The notes: generated by a model from the letters alone, not told the origin. Shown: positions 9,405-18,931, numbered from the stretch's first letter. The stretch: 64,000 nt of DNA from Bacillota bacterium (GCA_023436065.1 JAEZKU010000030.1:62001-126000); one strand, 5' to 3'. Translations and numbers: made by a program.

Positions 9405-10166
9405 ATGAATAGTATACTTACGACCAGAAAGCTCTGCAAGACCTATTCCAATGGAGGAGTGCAGCAGCATATTCTGAAAAACCTGGACCTGGAGATATTT
9501 GATCAGGATTTTACAATTATTATGGGACCTTCGGGTGCAGGAAAATCAACATTGCTTTATTCTTTGTCCGGAATGGATAAACCGTCACTCGGTGAAATAA
9601 TTTATAAGAACACAAACATATCCAATCTTTCAGATGATAGACTTGCCGCATTCCGCAAAGAGAGCTGTGGGTTTGTATTCCAACAGATTTACCTCATTGA
9701 TAAGATGAGTGTCATGGATAATGTGCTTGCCTGCGGACTTCTTAAGGACAATAATCGAAAGAGGGTTGTTGAGAGAGCAAAGGAGCTATTTGCCAAGGTA
9801 AATATATCGGAGGAATTGTACCGTAAATTTCCTTCACAGCTGTCGGGAGGAGAGCAACAGAGGGTTGCAATCGTAAGGGGTTTGATTAATCAACCTGATA
9901 TCTTATTTGCAGATGAGCCCACCGGAGCCCTGAACTCCAGCAATGCAGATGCAGTTCTGGATGTCCTGTCCGAGTTCAACAGGGAGGGACAGAGCATTAT
10001 TTTGGTTACACATGATATCAAGACTGCCTTGCGGGGAAACAGAATTATCTATATCAAGGATGGCATTATTTTTGGTGAATGCAGACCGGGTGATTATCAG
10101 GAACAGGGAGGGAATTCTGACCGGAGACAGAAGCTGGATGCATTTCTGAAGGAAATGGGGTGGTAG
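9405..10166 (+). CDS. ABC transporter ATP-binding protein (MacB/BceA type)
   Basis: A 253-residue ATPase driving the neighbouring FtsX-type permease. Walker A is GPSGAGKS at 41-48, the signature LSGGEQQR near 147, and Walker B 'ILFADEP' near 167 with the switch His in VTHD. I start at 9405 because GGAGG (9395-9399) is six bases ahead; the in-frame ATG at 9393 would place the ribosome site inside the gene. It ends one base before the permease ATG. With the upstream kinase and regulator this is the usual layout of peptide-antibiotic detoxification or envelope-stress exporters. Confidence 0.9.
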   Translation: MNSILTTRKLCKTYSNGGVQQHILKNLDLEIFDQDFTIIMGPSGAGKSTLLYSLSGMDKPSLGEIIYKNTNISNLSDDRLAAFRKESCGFVFQQIYLIDKMSVMDNVLACGLLKDNNRKRVVERAKELFAKVNISEELYRKFPSQLSGGEQQRVAIVRGLINQPDILFADEPTGALNSSNADAVLDVLSEFNREGQSIILVTHDIKTALRGNRIIYIKDGIIFGECRPGDYQEQGGNSDRRQKLDAFLKEMGW

Positions 10167-10167
10167 G

Positions 10168-12513
10168 ATGAAGAAGTACATCGTATTGACCTCACATAAT
10201 ATACGAAAATACAAAGGCCAGTTTATCTCCTTTCTGTTGGTGGTAGTTTTGGCTTCAGGTTTGTTGAATATCGGTCTTGTCACATTGCTGAATAACAAGA
10301 AAAATTATATTGAGAAGCTTGCTCAGTATCACTGTGCTGATTTGTTCTTTACCATGAATGATTTGGAGCTGTCAGAGCAAGCTGTTGATATTGCGCAGGG
10401 AATGAATGGTGTCAGTAAGATGGAGACCAGAAGAAGCATCATGATGTCAGGAGAAGCCACCTACGGTGATGGCGGCAGTTCACTCCCACATATTTTCTTT
10501 GACCTGGATGAGGAGCACTCCTTCAACCGATTAGAACCGATTGGTGAAACACTTGATATGGACAGTGTCAGTCATCCGGCATATGTATCCTATTGGATTA
10601 AGGCTAACGGCTGTGATATTGGAGATAAGTATATCTACGAAAGCAACGGAAGGACCTATACCTTCACGATAGCCGGCTTTGTAGAGGACATGATGTATGG
10701 CAATAACAGTTGCGGCAATTTGGCTGTCTATCTGCCCCAGAAGGAATTTGAAACGCTGTATTCCGGAATAGCTGACACAGAGAAGGCCTTTACCTTATCC
10801 TTAGCCATAGAAGACAGAACGACTAGTAAAAAGCTTCATACGCAGTTTATGGATCAGATATCCGGATATCTGACACATCAATCAGTGATCAGGGACGGAT
10901 ATTTTGAAAAAAGCATGCACTTTCGAACCTTTACGGCAAGTTTAACAGCCATTATGATCGTATTTTTTGCTTTGCTGTTGACTCTGGTTACGTTGATTCT
11001 GATTAATTTCAGAATCAAGAGTAATATTCATGAAGAGATGCAGAATATGGGAATCCTGAAGTCGATGGGGTATTCTTCAAAGCAGGTGGTAATTTCTATC
11101 ACGTTCCCTTACCTTCTATTAACTGCATTTTCTGTGGTATTAGGGATAGGCTTATCTTATCCTATTCTGCCCTACATGAATATGGTCTTTGAAAAGCTTA
11201 CCGGATTAATCTTTGAAGTGGGTTTTGACTTACCATCAGGTATCCTTGTGGTTTCATCGATCATCGCATTAGTTGGCTTCACTTCATTCCTATCCGCCAG
11301 AAGAATTAAGAAGCTCCACCCGGTTGTGGCATTACGCAGCGGCATCAGGCATCATAGTTTTAAGAGGAATTTCTTTCCCTTGCAGAAGCTGAATTGTAAT
11401 ATCCAGCTGGGAATGGCGTTAAAAAATTTCTGCCATTATTATAAGCAGAATATCTTTCTTACTTTCATCCTATTACTGATGACCTACATAGGGGTTTTTG
11501 CAGGAAGCGGTCTGTACAATACTGTTGTGAAGGGCGAAAACTTTATCAATGCCTTCAGTGAAGAAAATCCATCTGTCAGCTTAACTGCCAATTCACATGA
11601 GGCATCGGAGCATATCCGCAACAGCGTGTCCACAGATGAAAGGGTTCAGAAGGTCATCTATTATGAAAAAGCCAGTGTGAAATTAAATGGAGAGAATATT
11701 GATATTTTTGTTGTTGATGAATATGATAAGCTAGACAATAATCTCTGCTATGCCGGAAGAAATCCTATTCATGATAATGAAATCGCGATTGGAAACGGTA
11801 TGTCAGAGCAACAAGGACTCGGCATCGGAGATGAGATTACCCTAAGTTATCAGGAGGAAAGCTGTTCCTATCTGATTGTCGGATTGATTCAGGCGATCGA
11901 TTATAGTGGCATAGCTTGCGAGATGACAAAGGACGGCTTCTCCCGATTAAACAAAGATTTTGAACCGACCACTCTGTTCATCTATCTGCAGGACGATATA
12001 AAATCAGATGAATTTCTGAAGGATATTCAGAAAAGCCAGGAAGGTCTGATTAACTCCTTCCTGGATTATGATAAACTGTTGGAGCAGGTCTTTGGAGGCT
12101 TCGCCACGTTGAATAGTATGATGGTTGGTATTATTACTATTATCGTTGTTTTTATCATCACAATAGTTTTATATATGCTTCTTAAGACTATGATATTCAA
12201 CAGGCGCCAGGAGCTTGGCATTATGAAAGCAGTTGGTTATTCCAACAGACAATTAATCCTTCAGCAGGCATATAGTATCCTGCCATCCGCCATGATTGGT
12301 GCTGCCACCGGAGGGATCATCGGGAAGCTTCTGATCAAACAGACCTGGCTCGTATGTTTTTATTATCTTGGAATAAGAAAGGCAGACTTACAGATACCGG
12401 TCCTCTGGGTTATAGTAATTGGAACCGCCATCGCCCTGTTGACCTTTGCCTTAGCAGTGCTTATGTCAGGAAAAATTAGAAGAATAAATGCGATAGAATT
12501 GATAAAAGAATAA
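10168..12513 (+). CDS. FtsX-family ABC transporter permease
   Basis: A 781-residue membrane protein with two FtsX units. An N-terminal membrane segment (about 18-38) is followed by a large outside domain, then three membrane helices (about 255-385); a second anchor near 425 is followed by another outside domain and three helices before the C-terminus 'INAIELIKE'. Both FtsX units carry the typical 'LGIMKAVGYSNRQ' / 'MGILKSMGYSSKQ' coupling loop. It is translated directly after the ATPase (one-base gap) and forms the exporter with it. Topology of duplicated four-helix units resembles LolCE/MacB-like or Vex-type exporters more than the ten-helix BceB; substrate unknown. Confidence 0.88.
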   Translation: MKKYIVLTSHNIRKYKGQFISFLLVVVLASGLLNIGLVTLLNNKKNYIEKLAQYHCADLFFTMNDLELSEQAVDIAQGMNGVSKMETRRSIMMSGEATYGDGGSSLPHIFFDLDEEHSFNRLEPIGETLDMDSVSHPAYVSYWIKANGCDIGDKYIYESNGRTYTFTIAGFVEDMMYGNNSCGNLAVYLPQKEFETLYSGIADTEKAFTLSLAIEDRTTSKKLHTQFMDQISGYLTHQSVIRDGYFEKSMHFRTFTASLTAIMIVFFALLLTLVTLILINFRIKSNIHEEMQNMGILKSMGYSSKQVVISITFPYLLLTAFSVVLGIGLSYPILPYMNMVFEKLTGLIFEVGFDLPSGILVVSSIIALVGFTSFLSARRIKKLHPVVALRSGIRHHSFKRNFFPLQKLNCNIQLGMALKNFCHYYKQNIFLTFILLLMTYIGVFAGSGLYNTVVKGENFINAFSEENPSVSLTANSHEASEHIRNSVSTDERVQKVIYYEKASVKLNGENIDIFVVDEYDKLDNNLCYAGRNPIHDNEIAIGNGMSEQQGLGIGDEITLSYQEESCSYLIVGLIQAIDYSGIACEMTKDGFSRLNKDFEPTTLFIYLQDDIKSDEFLKDIQKSQEGLINSFLDYDKLLEQVFGGFATLNSMMVGIITIIVVFIITIVLYMLLKTMIFNRRQELGIMKAVGYSNRQLILQQAYSILPSAMIGAATGGIIGKLLIKQTWLVCFYYLGIRKADLQIPVLWVIVIGTAIALLTFALAVLMSGKIRRINAIELIKE

Positions 12514-12515
12514 AA

Positions 12516-12544
12516 TTGACAAATAATGAATTATTTGTTAAAAT
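12516..12544 (+). promoter_or_regulatory. Promoter of the lysS T-box leader
   Basis: TTGACA (12516-12521), 17-base spacer, TAAAAT (12539-12544). It begins three bases after the permease stop codon and drives a leader of about 410 bases. Confidence 0.75.
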
Positions 12545-12554
12545 CTCACTATTC

Positions 12555-12866
12555 ATAACGAAAGGCAAAGAAGAGAGAAAGTAGATATCGGAAACGTTAC
12601 AGAGAGTCTCGGTTGGTGGAATGAGATACGATGGAGGATATTGAATAAAGACTTGGAGCCGCGTACCGACTGCCATAAGGCTGAGACTACGATGGGAACG
12701 CCCATTACAGCGTAAGAGTATCGATGAATATCCGTACTTGTTGTCTGTTTTAAGCAAGCGGTATATTGATCCGTACTTGCTGAGGTCTGTATCGTGAGAT
12801 ACAGATGAAAAAAGGTGGTAACACGGTGATTATAACCGTCCTTTTCATTAAGGGCGGTTCTTTTTA
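12555..12866 (+). ncRNA. T-box riboswitch controlling lysS
   Basis: The leader contains the T-box core AGGTGGTAACACGG (12813-12826), whose TGGT would pair with the ACCA-type end of uncharged tRNA. A terminator stem follows (AACCGTCCTT 12834-12843 with AAGGGCGGTT 12850-12859, then T). The distal part has the stem I hallmarks AGAGAG (12601-12606) and GGTTGGTG (12611-12618). The likely lysine specifier codon is AAA or AAG in GAATAAAGAC (12643-12652). Uncharged tRNA-Lys should favour the antiterminator and switch lysS on. T-boxes are well known before aminoacyl-tRNA synthetase genes in Firmicutes; the specifier assignment is by eye. Confidence 0.9.
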
Positions 12867-12962
12867 TGTCCTAGATGCAAGAAGCCGCCCTAACAATTAC
12901 TCAAGTGTAGTGCAACTTAAGTAGGTTTGCATGAAGTTTGTATTATAAGAAGGGAGAATTCT

Positions 12963-14432
12963 ATGAACGAGAATTTGTTGGATGAAGTAAGGTTGAGCAA
13001 GCTGGAGCTTGTCAGGGAACACACAAATCCTTATCCGGAGCGGTTTGAAAGGACACATGATTTAAAGGATATCATTGCTCTTGAGGATGGTACTACCGGA
13101 GTGAGAGCAGCAGGTCGTATCATTCTGATGCGGAAGATGGGAAAGCTGTCCTTTATCACTGTAGCCGATGTAAACGGAAAGGTTCAAATTGCAGTGAAGA
13201 AGGATTTGGTTGGGGATGAGGAATATGAATTCTTTAAAAAGGCTTTTGATATCGGAGATTTCATCGGAGCCGACGGGGACATCTTTACAACACAGACAGG
13301 AGAGAAAACCCTAAGAGCGGAAAAGATATATTTTCTGGGAAAAGCATTGAGGACACTTCCCGAGAAATTTCACGGAATAACGAATACGGACAGCTGTTAT
13401 CGGCAGAGATATTTGGATCTGATTATGAACAGTGAGACAAGAGAACGCTTCCTGTTGAAGTACAGCTTTATGAAGGAGATCAGGAGATTCCTGGAGGATA
13501 ACGGATATATGGAAATAGAGACGCCTGTCTTGATCGATCATCCATCCGGTGCCTTAGCAAGACCATTTATCTCTCATCATAATGCTCTGGATATGGATGT
13601 GTATTTACGGATTGCTCCGGAAACCTATCTGAAAAGAGCGATTGTCGGAGGCTTTACAAAGGTGTTTGAATTTGCCAGATGTTTTCGCAACGAAGGAATG
13701 GATACAAGCCATTTGCAGGATTTCACCATGATTGAAGGATACTGTGCTTACTATAATTATCGGGATAATATGGTGTTTTTGCAGAAGATGTTAACAGAGG
13801 TCATAACCGGAATATTTGGGAAGGCACAGATCACCATCGGAGACAGGGTGATCGATTTCTCCGGAGAATGGCCCGTTGTGACATTTCGGGATCTGATTAT
13901 GCGGGACTGCGGAATTGACATTAATTTGTATCCTACGGCGGAGACACTGCTTGCGGAGATAGAGCGCAGGGAAATCAAGATTGAGGCAGAGACAGAGCTT
14001 CATAAGCTGGGAAGGGGAAACCTGATTGATCAATTATATAAGAAGGTCAGTCGTCCTGCAGTCATCGATCCAACCTTCCTGATTGAACACCCGATATCCT
14101 TATCTCCACTTGCCCGCGCAAACGATGAGAATTCTGAGGTGGTTGACCGCTTCCAGCTGATCATCAACGGAGCAGAGATCATCAATGCGTATTCGGAACT
14201 GGTTGACCCTGTGGAACAGAAGAACAGATTAATGGAGCAGGCGAGATTTAGAGCCGGCGGCGATGAAGAGGCAATGATTATGGATCATGATTATATCACG
14301 GCAATGGAATATGGAATGCCACCGATTTCAGGCTGGGGCATGGGAGTGGACAGAGTGCTCCAGGTGCTCACGGGCCAGGATAATATCAAGAATATGATTA
14401 TGTTCCCGTTGATGAGACCGTTGGAATCATAA
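12963..14432 (+). CDS. lysS: Lysine--tRNA ligase (class II)
   Basis: Charges tRNA-Lys with lysine. The 489-residue protein has the N-terminal OB-fold anticodon domain (about 50-150, 'GRIILMRKMGKLSFI'). The class II motifs follow: motif 2 'FEFARCFRNEGMDTSH' near 240 and motif 3 'GWGMGVDRV' near the C-terminus, after 'GAEIINAYSEL'. ATG 12963 is selected since AGGGAG is six bases ahead; an ATG at 12931 in the same frame has no ribosome site. Expression is controlled by the T-box leader. A decayed copy of its last motif occurs at 35088. Confidence 0.95.
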   Translation: MNENLLDEVRLSKLELVREHTNPYPERFERTHDLKDIIALEDGTTGVRAAGRIILMRKMGKLSFITVADVNGKVQIAVKKDLVGDEEYEFFKKAFDIGDFIGADGDIFTTQTGEKTLRAEKIYFLGKALRTLPEKFHGITNTDSCYRQRYLDLIMNSETRERFLLKYSFMKEIRRFLEDNGYMEIETPVLIDHPSGALARPFISHHNALDMDVYLRIAPETYLKRAIVGGFTKVFEFARCFRNEGMDTSHLQDFTMIEGYCAYYNYRDNMVFLQKMLTEVITGIFGKAQITIGDRVIDFSGEWPVVTFRDLIMRDCGIDINLYPTAETLLAEIERREIKIEAETELHKLGRGNLIDQLYKKVSRPAVIDPTFLIEHPISLSPLARANDENSEVVDRFQLIINGAEIINAYSELVDPVEQKNRLMEQARFRAGGDEEAMIMDHDYITAMEYGMPPISGWGMGVDRVLQVLTGQDNIKNMIMFPLMRPLES

Positions 14433-14460
14433 TTTTCCCTGAGTAGTTTTTACAATCTGT

Positions 14461-14488
14461 TTGCATATATTGGAATATGTGTTATAAT
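14461..14488 (+). promoter_or_regulatory. Promoter of the ABC-F leader transcript
   Basis: TTGCAT (14461-14466) with an extended -10 TGTTATAAT (TG at 14480-14481, TATAAT 14483-14488). It implies a leader of more than 500 bases ahead of the ABC-F gene. Confidence 0.65.
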
Positions 14489-14519
14489 AAACAAAAATAA
14501 GTCAGAAAGGAATAATCCT

Positions 14520-14621
14520 GTGAAACCAACAAAGAAATTTTTTGCTGTGAAACTTATCTCCGCGCAAAGACCACAATTAAACAAAGTCGGCTATGCTTTG
14601 CTCGGAGGTTGCATTTCTTAA
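14520..14621 (+). CDS. Short leader ORF upstream of the ABC-F gene
   Basis: A 33-codon ORF starts at GTG 14520, nine bases after AAAGGAA (14506-14512), and ends at TAA 14621. The peptide begins MKPTKKFFAVKL and ends GYALLGGCIS, so it is basic at the start and hydrophobic at the end. It is placed just downstream of an extended -10 promoter and followed by several RNA hairpins before the ABC-F start, the layout of antibiotic-responsive attenuators of erm, vga/lsa and vmlR genes. Whether it is translated is unproven; no homologue is recognised. Confidence 0.5.
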   Translation: MKPTKKFFAVKLISAQRPQLNKVGYALLGGCIS

Positions 14622-14628
14622 AATAGTT

Positions 14629-14697
14629 GATGCCAAATAATTTTCGAGAATTCTCTTGATTTTTCATGAGGATTATTTCGTGTTACTTATTTTGGTG
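14629..14697 (+). other. Imperfect long hairpin in the ABC-F leader
   Basis: GATGCCAAATAA (14629-14640) can pair, with two wobbles and a bulge, with CTTATTTTGGTGTC (about 14684-14697). It lies immediately after the leader ORF stop, where a stalled ribosome would disturb it. No T-run follows, so it is not itself a terminator. Confidence 0.4.
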
Positions 14698-14740
14698 TCC
14701 TAGTTAAGAAATCGTGATCAGGATTGATTCATTATACTAT

Positions 14741-14774
14741 AACTGCAGCAGCATTGGCCTGTCTGCAGTTTTTT
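14741..14774 (+). terminator. Intrinsic terminator between leader ORF and ABC-F gene
   Basis: AACTGCAG (14741-14748) pairs with CTGCAGTT (14763-14770), followed by TTTT. It is inside the leader, 230 bases before the ABC-F start, so transcription must read through it to express the gene. Confidence 0.65.
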
Positions 14775-14848
14775 ATATGCTTCATAAATATCTGCGATGT
14801 TGATATATATGAGTTATGTAATCTTATGAATCCATAAGAAGACGAACG

Positions 14849-14892
14849 ACTGCCGGACAGGTTTGCTGCTGCTGAACCTGATCCGGCAGTTT
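14849..14892 (+). other. Strong hairpin in the ABC-F leader
   Basis: ACTGCCGGACAGGTT (14849-14863) pairs with AACCTGATCCGGCAGT (14875-14890) with one bulged A. Flanking TATGAATC / GATTCATAG can extend the stem. The T-run after it is short and interrupted, so it could be a weak terminator or a ribosome-access barrier. Confidence 0.5.
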
Positions 14893-15004
14893 ATTGATTC
14901 ATAGGAAAATGCATTCGATGAGCAAAAAGACATTTTAAGTGTTCAATGAAATATAAAGTTTGAACCAGAAGAATGAGGGTTTATAGGAAAGGAATGGTGT
15001 ACCG

Positions 15005-16915
15005 ATGATTTATCAAATCAATAACGGGCTTGTGAAATATGCAGCAGATACGATATTGGATCATATTAATTTTGAAATCAGAAATACGGAGAAAATCGCT
15101 GTTGTCGGAAGAAATGGATGTGGGAAGACCACCTTGTTCAAGCTGATTGCCGGGATGCTTTCGTTAGATAACCCGGACAGTGATGAAGAAAGCTGGATCA
15201 GTAAGGCACCCAATGCAACCATTGGGTTCTTACAACAGATCAGCTTTGAGAATGAAAATATTTCAGCAGAAGAGGAGCTAATGAAAGCTTTTTCTGTATT
15301 ACTTGAAAAGAAGGAGAGACTGGAACAGCTCTGTATCCGGATGGAAACAGATCACTCCAAGGAAGTATTGGAGAGCTACTCCAAATTATTGGAGCAGTTC
15401 GAGTTCTTGGGGGGATATACTTATCAATCTGAAATGAATACCCTTGTAACCAAGTTTGGATTTGCGCTTACGGATCTGAAGAGACCGATCAACAGCTTTT
15501 CCGGAGGGCAGAGAACGAAGTTTGCGTTCATTCGACTACTCCTTAGTAAGCCTGATGTATTGCTGCTGGATGAACCCACCAATCATCTTGATCTGCCCAC
15601 CATTGAATGGCTTGAGGAATATCTGAAGAAGTATCCCAAGGCAGCGGTGATTATTTCCCATGATCGATTGTTTTTAGATAGGATAGCGGATGTTACCTAT
15701 GAAATAGAATATAGGAAGATGACCAGGTATCAAGGAAATTATTCAACATTTGTAAGGCAGAAACGATTAAATTGGGATAAACAGCAAAAGGATTATCAAT
15801 TGCAGCAGAAGGAAATCGCAAGGCTCACGACACTAATTGAAAAGTATAAGCATCATCCAACCAAGGTAGCTATGACCAAATCCAAACTAAAGCAGATAGA
15901 ACACATGGACCTTGTTGCAGCACCGGATAAGTATGACCTAAAGTCTTTTCATGCAGAGTTTAAGCCACTAAGAGCAGGTGGAGAGACAGTTCTAAAAGTT
16001 AACAAGCTTGTGATTGGCTATGATAAGCCCCTCTGTGAGGTAAGCTTTGAACTGAAGAAAGGGCAGAGACTGGCAGTGATCGGTGAAAATGGGATCGGGA
16101 AATCGACGCTTCTTAAAACACTGGTAAGACAGGTTCCTCAGCTGGATGGAACATTTTCCTACGGATTTCAAATTGATCCGGGCTATTTTGACCAACAACT
16201 TGCTCAGAATGAGAAGGACAGGACTGTGTTGGAGAATTTTTGCGAGGCATTCCCTGATATGCTTATTTCAGAGGCACGCTCCGCTCTTGGATGCTTTATG
16301 TTTACTCAGGATACGGTATATAAAAAGGTATGTCAGTTGTCAGGAGGGGAAAAGGTTCGACTGAGCCTTGCAAAAATTCTAAAGAAGAGACCCAATCTTC
16401 TTATCCTGGATGAGCCGACCAATCACATGGACATCGTGGGAAAAGAGGGACTGGAGACCATGCTCATGAATTATGAAGGCACAGTCTTATTCGTATCCCA
16501 TGACCGGTATTTCGTGCAAAAAATTGCAGATTCGCTGCTGATATTTGAAAATGGGCAGGCAAATTATTATCCTTTTGGTTATCAGAAATATATAGAAAGA
16601 AGGCTCACCCAGGCGGTGGAGGAAGAACCCACTTCGCCAGCAGTTCAGACAAACGCTCCCAAAGCTGTTCCGACCGGAAAGAAGCCGGATAGAAAGGCTC
16701 AGAGCAGAAAGGAGCAGGAGATAAGAAAGCTGGAGCTTCTGTTAGAAGAGACAGAACGAGAGATCGGCAGAATAAAAGCCTTGATGGAAGATCCGGAAAA
16801 CGCCTGTGATTATGTTAAGCTGGGCGAAATGAATGATCAACTGAAGCAGGAAGAACGTAAGCATGAAGAGTATCTTGAGAATTACGTGAAGTATTGTGAG
16901 GAATTAGGGGAATAA
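15005..16915 (+). CDS. ABC-F family ATPase, ribosome-associated
   Basis: Two ABC ATPase domains on one 636-residue chain without membrane segments, the ABC-F layout. Domain 1 has Walker A GRNGCGKTT near 37, signature FSGGQRTK near 160 and DEPTNHLD. Domain 2 has GENGIGKST near 362, LSGGEKVR near 447 and DEPTNHMD. A linker of about 80 residues lies between them, and a charged coiled-coil tail follows from about 550. ABC-F proteins bind the ribosomal E site; some rescue ribosomes from antibiotics, others act in translation quality control. The long attenuator-like leader with a short ORF favours an antibiotic-responsive role, but overall it also resembles the housekeeping YdiF group, so resistance is not certain. 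Confidence 0.85.
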   Translation: MIYQINNGLVKYAADTILDHINFEIRNTEKIAVVGRNGCGKTTLFKLIAGMLSLDNPDSDEESWISKAPNATIGFLQQISFENENISAEEELMKAFSVLLEKKERLEQLCIRMETDHSKEVLESYSKLLEQFEFLGGYTYQSEMNTLVTKFGFALTDLKRPINSFSGGQRTKFAFIRLLLSKPDVLLLDEPTNHLDLPTIEWLEEYLKKYPKAAVIISHDRLFLDRIADVTYEIEYRKMTRYQGNYSTFVRQKRLNWDKQQKDYQLQQKEIARLTTLIEKYKHHPTKVAMTKSKLKQIEHMDLVAAPDKYDLKSFHAEFKPLRAGGETVLKVNKLVIGYDKPLCEVSFELKKGQRLAVIGENGIGKSTLLKTLVRQVPQLDGTFSYGFQIDPGYFDQQLAQNEKDRTVLENFCEAFPDMLISEARSALGCFMFTQDTVYKKVCQLSGGEKVRLSLAKILKKRPNLLILDEPTNHMDIVGKEGLETMLMNYEGTVLFVSHDRYFVQKIADSLLIFENGQANYYPFGYQKYIERRLTQAVEEEPTSPAVQTNAPKAVPTGKKPDRKAQSRKEQEIRKLELLLEETEREIGRIKALMEDPENACDYVKLGEMNDQLKQEERKHEEYLENYVKYCEELGE

Positions 16916-16936
16916 TCGAAAAACGTCTGATCTTGA

Positions 16937-16963
16937 ACCTTTCTGGCGAAAAATCATATGATA
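16937..16963 (+). promoter_or_regulatory. Sigma-K-like promoter of the multicopper oxidase gene
   Basis: AC at 16937-16938, exactly 16 bases, then CATATGATA (16955-16963), matching the sigma-K pattern AC-N16-CATAnnnTA. The start codon is 31 bases further, behind AGGAGG. This fits expression in the mother cell late in sporulation. Confidence 0.6.
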
Positions 16964-16993
16964 TTCTATCAAGATGATTAAGGAGGTTCAGCT

Positions 16994-18931
16994 ATGAATC
17001 TAAGTAGTTATAAATTGTATTTTAGTACTAAAAGGAACATGCGTAGTATTAAGGATAAAATACAAACGAAAAAAACAGAAAAGATGTCTGGACAGCCAAC
17101 AACCAAACTAGACCCTGCCACAATAGAAAAGTACGTGAATCAGCTGGTAATTCCACCGGTTTATGTACCCTTCACCTTAAAGAAACACGTTCAGAGGAAA
17201 AAGAAAGTCGTCTGTAAAGAACAACATCTCTACTATATCGACATCAGTGAATTTGAACAACAGATACTCCCTGAGGGATTACCGAAGACAAAGGTTTGGG
17301 GTTATGGTGGCCTGATCAAGGATCCGAAGAGTGGAAGAATCAAATATTTCAGAAGTTCACCGGGAGCCACATTTGAGGCGATTCGCGGGATACCTGTAAA
17401 AGTAAAATGGATAAACCGATTGAAGGGAAAACATCTCTTTGCTGTTGACCCTACCATACACTGGGCAAATCCAAATAATATTTCCATGGATCCACCCAAG
17501 CCTTGGCCACCCTTTCCACCTGGATTTAAGAAGGCCCAGAAACCGGTTCCGATCGTAACACATTTGCATGGTGGGGAAGTACCCTCTGCTTCTGATGGTA
17601 ATCCCGATGCTTGGTTTACCTATAACAATATATTCGGACCCGCCTATACGACCTCCCTTTATACCTATCCCAATCAGCAGGAGCCTACTACTCTTTGGTA
17701 TCATGACCATGCTCTGGGTATTACAAGACTCAATGTTTATGCAGGACTGGCCGGATTCTATCTGCTGCGGGAGGGTAAAAAAGGAAGAAATCACTGCTTA
17801 TGTCCTGAAAGTGAATTAAAATTACCAAGAGGCAAATATGAAATTCCTATTGTAATACAGGATAGAATGTTTAACACAGATGGCTCATTATTATTCAATC
17901 AAGTCGGAGTAAATCAGGATATTCATCCTTATTGGGTGCCTGAATTCTTTGGAGATACCATTATGGTGAATGGCAAGGTGTGGCCAAATCTGGATGTAGA
18001 CAGGCATCAATACAGATTTAGGGTTTTGAATGGATCGAATGCCAGGTTTTATAACCTGAAGCTGTCAAATGGTATGGAGTTTATTCAAATTGGTACAGAT
18101 GGTGGATTTCTGCCTAAGCCTGTTACGTTAACGTCCCTATTATTAGCACCTGCTGAACGGGCAGATATTCTCATCGATTTCTCGGATATTGCACCCGGAA
18201 CATCAATCATTCTTCAAAATGATGCCAAAGCACCTTTCCCTGGCGGTGAGGATCCGGACCCGAATACAGTGGGGCAAATTATGCGCTTTAGAGTTCCGGA
18301 GAATGCTCCGAAGCCGATCAAACCACCAAAGCTACCTGTACGACTGAACTGTTTACCTGATTTGATTCCGAATGCACCGGAGAGAATTCTTACCTTGAAT
18401 GAAGTAATGGGGCCGAATGGTCCGACCGAAGTACTCCTGAATGGCCAAAAATGGTCAGCTCCGATATCTGAGTTGCCGAAAGTCGGGTCTACAGAAGAGT
18501 GGACGATTGTGAATTTAACAGCGGATACACACCCGATACACCTGCATCTGGTACAATTCCAAATCCTAAACCGGCAGGATATCGATACCATCGCATATCA
18601 GAATGAGTGGGAAGCACTAAATGGGATGCCACCACTGAATCATCCTACGATAACCGTTCCGGTTGAGCCATTTCTAGTTGGTAATCCGATCGATCCAAGT
18701 GAAAATGAAGTTGGTTGGAAGGATACCATACAAATGAATCCCGGCCAGGTAACACGGATAAGAGTGCGTTTTGCTCCTCAAGATGTACCGACGGGTTGTG
18801 TAAAACCCGGTGAAAACTTATACCCGTTCAATCCGGAAGCCGGCCCCGGCTATGTATGGCATTGCCATATCTTAGACCACGAGGATAATGAGATGATGAG
18901 ACCATATAAGGTAATAGATAAGAAAAATTAA
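16994..18931 (+). CDS. CotA-like multicopper oxidase (spore coat laccase type)
   Basis: A 645-residue three-cupredoxin oxidase. The four copper-binding motifs are present: HLHGG (about 189), WYHDHALG (about 235), HPIHLH (about 513) and HCHILDHEDNEMM (about 624). The last includes the trinuclear-centre histidines and the type 1 Cys-His pair with an axial Met. There is no signal peptide, as in Bacillus CotA, which is deposited on the spore coat from the mother cell. The ATG follows AAGGAGG. The sigma-K-like promoter supports a coat role. Oxygen-using laccases are unexpected in a strict anaerobe; protection of dormant spores in air is one possible explanation. A bilirubin-oxidase-like or cuprous oxidase activity is also possible. 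Confidence 0.9.
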   Translation: MNLSSYKLYFSTKRNMRSIKDKIQTKKTEKMSGQPTTKLDPATIEKYVNQLVIPPVYVPFTLKKHVQRKKKVVCKEQHLYYIDISEFEQQILPEGLPKTKVWGYGGLIKDPKSGRIKYFRSSPGATFEAIRGIPVKVKWINRLKGKHLFAVDPTIHWANPNNISMDPPKPWPPFPPGFKKAQKPVPIVTHLHGGEVPSASDGNPDAWFTYNNIFGPAYTTSLYTYPNQQEPTTLWYHDHALGITRLNVYAGLAGFYLLREGKKGRNHCLCPESELKLPRGKYEIPIVIQDRMFNTDGSLLFNQVGVNQDIHPYWVPEFFGDTIMVNGKVWPNLDVDRHQYRFRVLNGSNARFYNLKLSNGMEFIQIGTDGGFLPKPVTLTSLLLAPAERADILIDFSDIAPGTSIILQNDAKAPFPGGEDPDPNTVGQIMRFRVPENAPKPIKPPKLPVRLNCLPDLIPNAPERILTLNEVMGPNGPTEVLLNGQKWSAPISELPKVGSTEEWTIVNLTADTHPIHLHLVQFQILNRQDIDTIAYQNEWEALNGMPPLNHPTITVPVEPFLVGNPIDPSENEVGWKDTIQMNPGQVTRIRVRFAPQDVPTGCVKPGENLYPFNPEAGPGYVWHCHILDHEDNEMMRPYKVIDKKN

